Source of the DNA: Dendrophyllia cribrosa
Lineage: Eukaryota; Cnidaria; Anthozoa; Scleractinia; Dendrophylliidae
Length of the DNA stretch: 64,000 bases
Assembly: GCA_024195265.1 (NCBI GenBank)
Contig: JAJLRJ010000009.1
Span: 4,263,791 to 4,327,790, forward strand
Direction of reading: 5' to 3'
In this document: positions 54,835 through 64,000 of the stretch, piece after piece
How positions within the stretch are numbered: the first letter of the stretch is position 1
Layout of the letters: every line of letters begins with the position of its first letter
Translations under genes and position numbers: made by a program
The notes under the pieces: model-generated
Seen by the model: the letters and a program-made list of their open reading frames with translations, nothing else
Told to the model about the DNA's origin: nothing
Database searches by the model: none

Positions 54835-54980
54835 AAAAAACAAAGTGTGGTACTGTGTCGGTGGGCGAGTAAAACATGAAAATTTGGTTTTATCAACTAA
54901 GTTGATAGCTAAAGGTAAATTGGCTGCCGTAAAAAGATTTAAAAAGCCGACGTTTTGAGCGCTAGGCCTTCGTCAGGGCC
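54835..54980 (-). mobile_element. solo Penelope-like terminal segment with hammerhead-like core
   Basis: It shares GTCGGTGGGCGAGTAAAACA, GGTTTTATCAACTAAGTTGA and GCCGTAAAAAGATTTAAAAA with the 44-45 kb copies. On the minus strand the core reads CTGACGA, a GGCC/GCTC arm, then CAAAAC. The first box is intact but the GAAA box has lost its G. Confidence 0.65.
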
Positions 54981-55703
54981 ATGCGGACAGCTAGAGTTGG
55001 TTGGCAGAATTTACTGTACGGTGTTATGAAATACCCGTCAAATAGTGGGACATGAAGCAGAAGACAATTTGACGAAAAAGATATTTCCAGGAGACGTCTG
55101 CAGGCTATTGTAGCTCTGGCAAAGCTCACATGCAAAGCCAGACATAATTTGTATTTGGGTGGTTTCTGTTTTAACATTACCTACTTTGTTTATCAGGATT
55201 TCATCCACAGACCAAATAAATATTAAACCACCAAGGATTCACTTCAAGAGTGAAAGGGGAATACAAATTTCGTTTTTTTGGTGAAACAACTCCTCTTAAT
55301 ACAAGTATTTTGACCTTGGTCAAGTTTGGTTTTCTTTAGGTTCACGTGGGGAAATTGTCTGGAAAGAAAAAAGGTTACCCCTGACCTGAGATGAGCTCCT
55401 GGGGTTTTCTTTGCAAAATACTGTCTAGACAATTTTGTTATGGTAAAACCAATTTCCATTTGTGGATGTGTGCGAGATTTTGCAATACTTTAAGCTACTT
55501 GACAATAGAAACTCTACGAGACAAAGCTTGGAAGGTAACAAGCTATTGCAGGTCTGTTTTCCAGGCTAAACAGGTACAAAACAGGTTTAGTGTCTCCTTA
55601 ACTGTTTGCTTCGGCCTCAAAGAAAGTAATGAATGCGACATTTTTGTTTTCAGCATAACTAAATAATTAGAGAAGAGGAAGGGTGTGTCTTCGTTTTAGA
55701 CCA

Positions 55704-55790
55704 CAGGGTCTTCGGTCTTCGGTCTTCGGTCTTCGGTCTTCGGTCTTCGGTCTTCGTTCTTCGTTTTTGGGTCTTCGTTTTAGACACACC
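55704..55790. repeat. TCTTCGG heptanucleotide tandem repeat
   Basis: About seven near-perfect 7-bp units followed by degenerate ones (TCTTCGTT, TTTTGGGTCTTCG). Confidence 0.9.
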
Positions 55791-55799
55791 GGAAAAGGA

Positions 55800-58284
55800 A
55801 TACAAAGTTTTAAAATAAGGATTCCTTAACATGCCTTCCTCTCCACATCTCAAAGTTGTTTTCTGGATAGGGTCAGTCATTCTTGTCAAGTCATCTATTT
55901 TTCATCACGATGTTTTGGCAGAGAATAGAAATACACATTTGTATTAATCAGTTATTGATCTTTTTGCAAATCACCCCTTTGCAGTAAAGGATCATTCCCC
56001 ATTTCATCTGCAGTAACAGCCATAGATCTACATGTACAAATTAACTACTCATCATGGCTAAATGACTTTGAAATAAAGATGAACCAATGCATGTGGTCCT
56101 ATTCAAGTCAGTGAGTATAATTTGTTGAAACATTGTTTTTTAAACAAAAAATAGCTATGATTTAAAAACACTCAACAAACCTCCCATATTTCAAGCCAAA
56201 ATGGCACAATTGGATACTCATTTCACTCCAAATTGTCAAATTTTATATCCAACAAACTCAATTTCAACTCAATGTTATGGGAAGATTTTTGTCAATAACT
56301 CCTCAAATTTGCACCCAAGGATCATTTCCACGTTTTGGTTCAAATTTTTCTTTGGTTTCAAAATTTTCAAACCAGTAATTTTTATTTTCTTTTGTCTCAG
56401 ACACATTACCATTATCTGTGACAAAGGAAAACAAAAATCACACTGGCTTGAAATTTTCAAACAAAAGAAAAATGCGAACCACAACGTTTATCTGCAGTGA
56501 TTTCTATGGATCTACATACTGTACTATACTGATCTGAAGAATAGTTTTACTGCAGGGTTCAAACAGCGAATTCTCTAGCGAACTTGGCACCAGATTTACT
56601 TCACGTCAGTTGTCAATTAGATCATAATGGATCTCACTTCCTCTCCCTCTCTCTAGTCTCCCCTTGTTTAATCATGTTCCCGTTTTTAGCTACTCCCGTC
56701 CCCGCAATCTTAATGCCTAGAACAGGCTATAAATGTTGAGGCATGTTTGGACAACTCTGCTGGAATTGTTAGCAAAATAACTTAAAAAGACTCCTCTCTT
56801 AAAAGATTGTCTTGCAAATACTACAATGGTAGTTCAACCATCATGGTGGTATATTTACATCTATTTAGACAATATTCCAAAGTTGATATTATCCTTCATT
56901 TCCTTCTCAATGATGACCTCTCCTGGGATTTAAAGTTTCAACCGCCCTGGGTTAGGCAACTTTGTTTTAGAGCATCAAAGCCTAATTTGTCAAACCTTTT
57001 GTTTAAAAACTATGATGCCTTGTCACCAACTGGCTTTCAATTCACTGACATGTATCAAGGTTGTGCTCTAAGAGTTAAGTAAACATAGGGAGGCCAAAGG
57101 GAGTCCAGCTATAAAATGTAGGGTACCCAGCAGCAAAGCGATGTGCAAAATCTCAGTTTTCTTGTTGCCCAAAGACAACAGTTAGTCACCTAGTATGGCA
57201 CTCAGGAACTGTTAGAACACAGCCCTGTATAAGTATTACATAACTGTAAAAGCTCTATACTCCCCCTACCCATCTAGAAGAGATATTTTATGAGAAGTGC
57301 ATCTCTCTGCCCCTTTCAGTTTTCCCATTTAAAACAATGGTTGAAATGTAAGAATAAATGAAATTTAATTTACTTGTTCGTTTACTTACCTACAGTAAGC
57401 CTATGGCTTCATGGCACGCATGAAGTCTTTCATGACTGAGGCAACCCATGTTCTTCTAGAGTTGTTATTGACCTTCAAGGTGGCTGGCTAAGCAAGGAAA
57501 GCAGGTGGTCATAAACCCAAGACAGCCTCCCACATACTAGCTGTTGTCTTTGAGTCATTTCAAACTATAAGTTGCCAGTTATTTTCACTGCAGTTCCTGG
57601 CTATAATAGCTGTTTATAATGACAGCTGTGCCCTCTTTTTCAGCTTACATGTATCTGTATTCCTTCACTGCAGATGTTATTTGGAAATCTTCTATTTTCC
57701 CCCTCAGGTTTTGAAGTCATGGATGCCCTACGATGTTAGTTGCTGGCTTCCAAAAAGTATGAACAGTTTTAAACCCCACATTCTTCTCACGATCCATATA
57801 ATGAGGGTCCTTTCTCACAGTTCCCTGTTTGGGTGTTTGCCAGGCCAACTGGCATGAAAGATTTTTTATACAACGATGTCCACAAATGTCTGTATTGCAT
57901 AGCTCATCCATATATTGTGAATCATTCTGTTTTCAAAGCCATTAAAGAACAGTAATTTCACGTTGCAGTTGAAGATCCTGAGATCTGTTGCATTTTTTTG
58001 TGTGTGGAAATGTTGATGTCAACTGCTTCTTAATAGCACACTGAGTAAAGTGGAACCCTGATATAATGAAACCCTTTATAACAAAGACCCCAGTATAAAG
58101 AGTGATATTCTTCTGCACAGTTATACATGTAGTAAAATGTATGGAAGGGAACTCTGATATAACAAGCCTTTCTTATAACAAACACATTTGCCCAGTCCCT
58201 GGGTACATGTACTTTGTTATATTGGAGTTCCACTGTATAAGCTTAGCAGTGATGCCAAATATTTGAAATATTTTTTTTTGTTGT
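55800..58284. other. intergenic region 3' of TEDC1
   Basis: It has a family B fold-back at 56330-56490 and a short AACCCTGATATAA-type repeat at 58050-58220. No exon could be supported. Confidence 0.45.
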
Positions 58285-58670
58285 TTAAGCATTTAACTCC
58301 CACGAGTGCAAAGAATCAAAATTAAAGAAAAATATTTCATTTTGTAAAATATTGAAAAACAAATAGTACCATGCAAAAGTAACTGCCAAAGAGGTTTCAT
58401 TTGAATGGTCACACCATAGGATTTCGTCAACAGACTAAAAAGTTAGAACAAATGGCACCATGCAAAAGTACTGCTGAAGAGGTTTCATTTGAATGTTGAC
58501 ACCATTGGATTTCATCAACAGACTCAAAAGTTAGAACAAATGGTACCATGCAAAAGTACTGCCAAAAAGGTTTCATTTGGTCACACCATAGGATTTCGTC
58601 CACAGACTAAAAAGTTAGAATCACATGACATGTTTCCGTAATTGACCATTGGAGTGAATGGGTTAAAAGA
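58285..58670 (+). repeat. family A repeat with internal tandem duplication
   Basis: One complete family A copy followed by two partial ~85-bp duplicates (ATGGYACCATGCAAAAGTAC.. TTTCATTTG.. ACAGACT) just beyond the TEDC1 stop. Confidence 0.75.
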
Positions 58671-58793
58671 AGTGGATTAGGACTGTCAATAGTACAGTGG
58701 TATGGGATCCAAACACCATGAAATAACCCAGCATTACACCAAAGATCCTCACTTCTCAAACAGTCTGATCTACCATGTTTATGATTGATATAT

Positions 58794-60137
58794 TCATATA
58801 GCACTTCCTCTCATGTTAGAAGAGATACAGACAAGGTTTTGGTGAGTTTGAGTGATCTGAAACAGTTTTGCCTTATGTGTTTCCTGTAAAGTTCTAAGTT
58901 TAATTTCAAGAGCATGCTTATTTTGTTTTAACCTTTCAATTTCCATTGATGCCATTGATTTTTTAGCAACCTCTTTTGATCCTCTTCCTGCTTTCAACTC
59001 TTCTTGAATTAACTTCTTAAAGCAAAGAGAACCCCCTTTTTGTTTTAAATCTCTGTTTTTTTCTTGAGGGGTTGTTACACATTTCTGAAGTTCCTTTATC
59101 TCTAGCAAAAGCTTGTTATCAAGTGAAGATAAAACTTCTGCTAGTTTCTTGTGCCCTTTTTCAGAAGACTGAAGATTTGCTTTGATTTTCTTCCACCTTT
59201 TGGAAACTTTTCTGTACACTGGTTCTTGCGTATTCAGGATTTGTGAAAGTTCAACTTGATGTTCTTTTGCCTTTTGTAAAGTGCTACTTGGCTTAAAAAG
59301 CTGATTTACTTGAAAGCAATCAGTGTTTTCAATTTCATGCTCCATTTCTGTAGCATTCTGTACTTTCGCTTCCAAAACACTCTCCATCCACTGCCAGAAT
59401 GTTAGCTCATTTGCAGACCAGGAAACAAGAGCTTTAGCATAACTGCAAAACCACTCTACCCTTTCCTGGTATTTTGTCAACTCGTGGGGATGTCGCAAAA
59501 AGTAGACATCTTGTGACGAGAAATGGCTTGAGCTCTGAGATTTTGATGCCTTTGGAACTGAGTGCAACTTACAAACCATTTTAGTATACTCACTCCTTGT
59601 GGCCAAAAGGCTTTTTAGAGAAGAGTTCAACTTGTTATACTTGAGTATTAAACGTTCAGCAACATCAACAGCGTTTTTGCTATCCTTTTTAGCTGGTTCT
59701 GTTAAGCCATCAAGTGCAACTGGTAGAGGAATTTTATCATACAATGACAAGTCCACAGGTGGATCCTCAAAAATCAAAGGTTCAAGTTTGTTGATAAACT
59801 GAGTTATAACATCTTCCTTTGCCATTATCCAGCCCAAAGCCAACATTAACTCTCTGCTGCCATAAGACATGTCCTCTGGGAGCCGGAAAAAGTCGCAAAC
59901 TCGATATCCCTTGTGAAACATTTTATGCTTACAGAAGTTCACTACATCATGATTGCGTCTGTCACTTGGTTTCAAGCTTTCTGTCTGTAGGACAGTATGA
60001 AGTGTCATCCATAACGTTTGTGTCGCTTCTTCTTTGTCAAACTTGGCTAAACGAAAACTCTCGGCAGAGACATCGCCATGGCAGTGATTTTTTAGGACAG
60101 TACAAAGCGCTTCAATCGTCTCTCGAATTTGAGCCAT
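58794..60137 (-). CDS. TEDC1: TEDC1, tubulin epsilon and delta complex protein 1 (intronless)
   Basis: A single 447-codon frame from ATG 60137 (MAQIRETIEAL) to TGA 58796-58794. An in-frame ATG 14 codons upstream exists, but similarity starts after the MAQ start. Signature stretches shared with vertebrate TEDC1 (formerly C14orf80) are FRLAKFDKEEATQTLW (~residue 30), GYRVCDFFRLPEDMSYGSRE (~80), and ELTFWQWMESVLEA (~245). The C-terminal ~150 residues are Lys/Glu-rich and likely coiled coil. With TEDC2 and the delta and epsilon tubulins, the protein is needed for stable triplet microtubules in centrioles. The lack of introns contrasts with its neighbours. Upstream, AAGATGGCGGC (60202-60212) matches a YY1 site. 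Confidence 0.9.
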   Translation of the reverse strand: MAQIRETIEALCTVLKNHCHGDVSAESFRLAKFDKEEATQTLWMTLHTVLQTESLKPSDRRNHDVVNFCKHKMFHKGYRVCDFFRLPEDMSYGSRELMLALGWIMAKEDVITQFINKLEPLIFEDPPVDLSLYDKIPLPVALDGLTEPAKKDSKNAVDVAERLILKYNKLNSSLKSLLATRSEYTKMVCKLHSVPKASKSQSSSHFSSQDVYFLRHPHELTKYQERVEWFCSYAKALVSWSANELTFWQWMESVLEAKVQNATEMEHEIENTDCFQVNQLFKPSSTLQKAKEHQVELSQILNTQEPVYRKVSKRWKKIKANLQSSEKGHKKLAEVLSSLDNKLLLEIKELQKCVTTPQEKNRDLKQKGGSLCFKKLIQEELKAGRGSKEVAKKSMASMEIERLKQNKHALEIKLRTLQETHKAKLFQITQTHQNLVCISSNMRGSAI

Positions 60138-60797
60138 GATGTAAAATAAACGATTGCTGTACGAATTAAAATACCTCAAACGCGATCAAAAAGTGAATTT
60201 TGCCGCCATCTTGGCTTGTCGACGCATGGGCAATTCTATGAAAGAACTGTGCATAAAGAACGCGGGAACAAGACCGAAAAAAAATTAATTTTAAAATAGC
60301 AAAGCTGCTACTAATTGCCTGCAAAATGACTGTTCGCTTTGTTTTCGGCGAAGAATCGAAACAAAGAAAAAGTGAAACAAAACAAAAGAACAGCAAAAAA
60401 ACAAACAACAAAAACGTACCAAAAAAATCCTAACTCGTTCCCAGGTTCCTCTCAATTGTTTTCACTCATGGTTGCATTTCTGTGTTTGCTTCAACGGTTG
60501 GCGGTCTTTTACAAACTTCATTTATAATTTATAACGGGAAAGACAGATGTTATTCTTTACGGAACCATTATTTAGGGTATTCCTGCGGCTCGAATGAAAA
60601 CAAAACTCAAGCAAGCTGCGGTGCATCCTATCCCTGGTGTGAGAAAAGCGCTCCCAGCAAAGTGAGAGATTCGTGTGAGAAAGAAACCGGATCCATTGCG
60701 TGAAGGGAACTCAACGTGACGTTTCTAATCCCTTATTATAAACTGCATAAAAAGTGACTTTCACAGATAGTCAGTTGTAAAGTCATCCGTGAAAAGG
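60138..60797. promoter_or_regulatory. shared promoter region of TEDC1 and the CEP112-like gene
   Basis: A 660-bp head-to-head spacer. It has a YY1-like AAGATGGCGGC on the minus strand at 60212-60202, next to TEDC1. There is no TATA box on either side. A bidirectional promoter is inferred from geometry. Confidence 0.45.
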
Positions 60798-63482
60798 ATG
60801 GCGTCTCATCGTTATGGCGAGCTTAGTGGATTAAATGGGTCATTAAGTGAGAGACAAGACTCGATGTTTGATCGGTATTTGGAGGAAATGAAGCCATTCG
60901 TTCTTCGCCTGCCTCACAAAACAGGTACATAATTTACAATATATATGCCAGGCCTTACAGATTTTGGCAATTTGCACTCGTAGTTTAGGTTTATGTTGTG
61001 ATGTTTTGTTGTATGTTTGAAGAGAAAACATCGACAAAGATCGCATACAAATGTTACATGATGAAATATTAACATCGAATTGGGCTATTGCATCAAATTT
61101 TTGTACCCCCGGGTTGAGGAACAGTGGATTTCTTCAGGGGTCGCAGCACATTTTGACGGAATTCTTTAGGGGTCATGGTGTAAATATGAGGAATTCTTTA
61201 AGGGAACTAAGTTAAAAACAAAGGAATTCTTCAGGGGTGGCAGGAAAAACACAGTCGAGGATAGGGAATTCTTTAGGGGGACACTGTTTTGGAAAGGAAT
61301 TCTACAGGGGGATGGTCTTTCTGGGGACTTCTTGAGGGGCAATGCACAAACTGTGTTCCTCGACAGGAAGAGGGGGGGGGGGGTGCGGATATCAAATGCA
61401 ATAGCCCATTGGGTTCAAGCTATCATTTTACTTTATAACAACTAAGCTTATGCTGATTGTGCCCACGATTAAGTTACCGGTATACTTTTTAACCTTGGAT
61501 ACGAGCCGATGATTAATTGAATTAGGGTTTTAACCTTTGAAGACAACTTTTCTACACCTGCAGGGCTGACTTGTAAACACTAAATTTAAAAGCTTATGTT
61601 TACATGTATTAAAAATTCAGCACTCTATATAGCAGTGTACGTGAGAGAGTCTTCCGCTTTTGTTAGTTGAGAAGTTTACAGGTTGATAGCCTATCCTGCC
61701 AGCCCTAGCTTTTAGCAGAATAACTTTGAACTTAATTATTAGAAAAAGAAAGAAATCTATGCAGCCATCTGGCCAAAATTAATTTGTGCATCATTATGAG
61801 AGACATAACAAGAGAAACATACTATCATAAAAACATTGAACAGTGTGCAGTAAGACTATGAGCAGTCCCTCTTTCCCAGCTTAATCCAATGAGCAAGAAA
61901 AAAAACATTTGCAAGCGGAAAATGGCCGATAGAAAACTGGCCGGCTGCTAGTTTTCGCGCGGGCGATTTTCCACTCGCCAATGTTTTTTGTTTGTCACTT
62001 GATGCCAGCTGGGAAAAAGGGACTGCTCGTACAATGTAGTCTAGTGTGCAGTTGATGTTTTCTGATTATATATGACTTGTGAGCATTCATACTGTCAGAT
62101 TTCCTTCATGCACGAAAATAAGTTATTTGTGGCTTTGAGAAAATCCTGGCTGCATTCAGAGAGTAAGTTATTATGTGCTGAGTAATTAATTTTCTTTCTA
62201 TACCAAAAACTTGAATAATAGTTATGATAATAGCATACAGTGTACCAACAAACTTCTCCTGGATTATTTGCGAGTGGGATGGGTGGATGGATGGATGGAT
62301 ACTGTAACTTTCAATTGTACTTCGCTTGCCCAACAATCATTTGCATACCGCGGCGCCAGGGTGTGGAATACTATCTACCCTGAACTACAGAACTGCCATT
62401 CCGTAAATGCTTTTAAAACGCAATTGAAGGCATCGTTGCTAAGTAATTGGCTCAATAGCTAATTTCTCTGAGCAACTCGAAATTTTTATCTTTGCAATAG
62501 TATTGTATTCGTTTTATAAGTTATTACCATAATTGTAATTTCTATTTCTACATTTTATTTATTGTAATAATTTTAGTTTGGATGATCCCATTTGGGAAAA
62601 CTTATATTGTATTGTATGATAAAAATTATGCATCTGAGGCAAAGGAAAATAAAAATTCAACTGCAATTTTGAGGTCTAAAAATTTTAAACCAAAGAAAAA
62701 TTTGAACTACAACATAGCCATAATTGGAAAAATTATATTGTTACATTGTTATATTCATCTATACATGTAACTTTTGTAAAATTCATTAATAATTCATAAG
62801 GGTACTAACAAGTACAAATGAGCCATTCCATTCACATGATTACCCTGTATAGGCCGATACAATCTTGATACAACTCACAAGTGGTTGTATCTAATTTGCA
62901 TTCCAGATTCAACTCACGAGTGGTTGCATTTCACAAGTTGTTTACTACATTCGTGTCCGTGTTATATCGGCATTATACATTCACTCGCATTTGTGATTGT
63001 ATAGGTCGATACAACACTTCCGCTCATGTAGTAAACATTACATGCAACACAGGCTCAAAAGTTCTTATATTGATAACCTGAATTTCAGCCATCTCCTCTG
63101 ATCATTTAGTGGAGATGGCTGAAATTCAGGTTATTGCACTGATTGATATTCTTGGTTGAGACACTGTTGTATTGCCTTAATACCATTATTAACCCATTGA
63201 CACCTCGTGTTCTGGTGAAAAATGGCAATTTGAAGCTCCTAATGCCATTTTTACCACTGTCTGCACAAATTATTGCAACCAAACTGGCCAAAAACATTGT
63301 TTGCAACATGAAAACTAAATGTGCTTTCTTTTCAAGGACTAGTATATTGTAATTTTACAAGTAAGTACATGTACTTCACCATTGAAACATGTATTATTTT
63401 ATTATTCATAGAGAGGCAAAGGGTAGCATTATGGATCAAGAAGCTCTGTGAACCTCCTGGCCCAGGCACCAGTGGAAGGCAA
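60798..63482 (+). CDS. CEP112: CEP112-like gene, first two coding exons (DUF4485 region), 3' part outside window
   Basis: Exon 1, 60798-60924, starts MASHRYGELSG and includes SMFDRYLEEMKPFVLRLPHK; its donor GTACAT is in phase 1. Exon 2, 63412-63482 (acceptor TTATTCATAG, donor GTAAAC), continues ERQRVALWIKKLCEPPGPG. The FDRYLxEMKPFVLxLPHKxERQR.ALWIKKLCEPPG run is, from memory, the N terminus of CEP112 (CCDC46), a centrosomal coiled-coil protein with an N-terminal DUF4485. The coiled coil would lie right of the window, so the full identity cannot be confirmed here. The intron contains MITE and LINE debris. Confidence 0.7.
61130..61350. repeat. degenerate array of GGAATTCTTTAGGGG units
   Basis: Six to seven copies of GGAATTCTTYAGGGG-like words at ~30-45 bp spacing, in intron 1 of the CEP112-like gene. 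Confidence 0.75.
61861..62028. mobile_element. ~168-bp MITE
   Basis: AGCAGTCCCTCTTTCCCAGC and, at the other end, GCTGGGAAAAAGGGACTGCT are TIRs. The arms continue with AACATTTGCAAGCGGAAAAT / ATTTTCCACTCGCCAATGTT. Confidence 0.85.
62292..62600 (+). pseudogene. LINE reverse-transcriptase C-terminal fragment with 3' tail
   Basis: The plus-strand frame ends SFAYRGARVWNTIYPEL.. SVNAFKTQLKASLLS then stop at 62462. This matches the RGAxxWNxLPxxL..FKxxLKxxL ending of non-LTR retrotransposon ORF2. An AT-rich 3' tail follows. Confidence 0.75.
63073..63134. repeat. perfect 24-bp-arm hairpin
   Basis: ATAACCTGAATTTCAGCCAT.. at 63073-63096 and its exact complement at 63111-63134 are separated by 14 nt. 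It would form a stable stem-loop in either transcript. Confidence 0.9.
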
Positions 63483-64000
63483 GTAAACAGACAATGATAA
63501 ATGCAAAATAAACTATGATCATATTATTTTATTCTCAACTGATCTTTCATTTAACCTTTGTATTATGTACAATGGAACCCCGCCTTGCGACACCCCCTTT
63601 AAGGGCCCATTATACTATCTTTTCAGGCCGTTGCTAGGGAAAAATAAGTTTGCTCTAGCTCGGCAAATTTTTGCTTATATGTGACCAAATTTGAACAGCA
63701 ATCTTTAAGTACACCTGTGGTTCGGGTTTTGACGTCATCAGGCCACGCCCAATGTCACGTGACCCAAAACAGAAAAATGAGCGTAACTTCAGAAACTTAC
63801 AGTTTTATCAAAAATGTTTTGCATAATTTGATTTTATACACCATTTAAAGAAATAGTAAGCATGCGTTTTCTTTAAGGATGAAAAGTAAAAATAATATGA
63901 GGAAAAATGTGTTCTCAAAACCACGTTTTTGCATCTTAATTTTTTGTTTTTTGATTTTTCGCAAAAAGCATGCTTACGTTTCACGAAAAATCTTTTATCT
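63483..64000. other. intron of the CEP112-like gene, right edge
   Basis: AT-rich, with an AATGGAACCCCGCCTTGCGA repeat end near 63571. No exon recognised before the window ends. Confidence 0.4.

Noticed and set aside
62211..62462. 83-residue gene
   Set aside because: It matches the C-terminal end of LINE reverse transcriptases and is a fragment.

Overview
The window is intron-rich animal nuclear DNA, AT-rich and packed with short inverted-repeat transposons. Gene content (a complete animal-type fatty acid synthase plus three centriole/centrosome genes), exon structure and Penelope-like retroelement debris all fit a cnidarian. I infer an anthozoan, probably a stony coral, but this rests on overall character and not on a diagnostic marker.

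Layout, left to right. (1) The last two exons of a plus-strand gene end at 954; they encode an EGF-like module followed by a hydrophobic C-terminal tail. (2) CEP95 is on the minus strand with 21 coding exons from 26022 down to 2556. All exon joins keep frame, giving about 1171 residues. Its introns carry most of the repeats of the left half. (3) A small single-exon membrane protein candidate lies at 28984-29250 (minus). (4) FASN is on the minus strand with 14 coding exons from 47477 down to 32316. The joins sum to 7242 nt, or 2413 residues, with domain order KS-MAT-DH-pseudoMT-ER-KR-ACP-TE and all catalytic residues visible. A non-coding leader exon at about 51970-52080 sits behind a TATA box and a cluster of SREBP-like, CCAAT and E-box sites. 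(5) A poorly resolved stretch from 52.3 to 58.8 kb has two weak candidate exons. (6) TEDC1 (58794-60137, minus, intronless) stands head-to-head with (7) the first two exons of a CEP112-like gene (plus, from 60798), which runs off the right edge.

CEP95, TEDC1 and the CEP112-like gene belong to centriole/centrosome biology, whereas FASN makes palmitate in the cytosol. No functional link between FASN and its neighbours is implied by the sequence. However, CEP95, CEP112 and FASN all lie on human 17q, so the grouping may be old linkage.

The repeats deserve attention: TA-flanked MITEs carrying an E2F-like motif that seems to have seeded a minisatellite; a 554-bp TIR element built almost wholly of GATC-centred words; a dead Penelope-like element with hammerhead-ribozyme-like termini; and a ~106-bp repeat family scattered through introns of both large genes. 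No tRNA, rRNA, CRISPR array or prokaryotic operon was seen.
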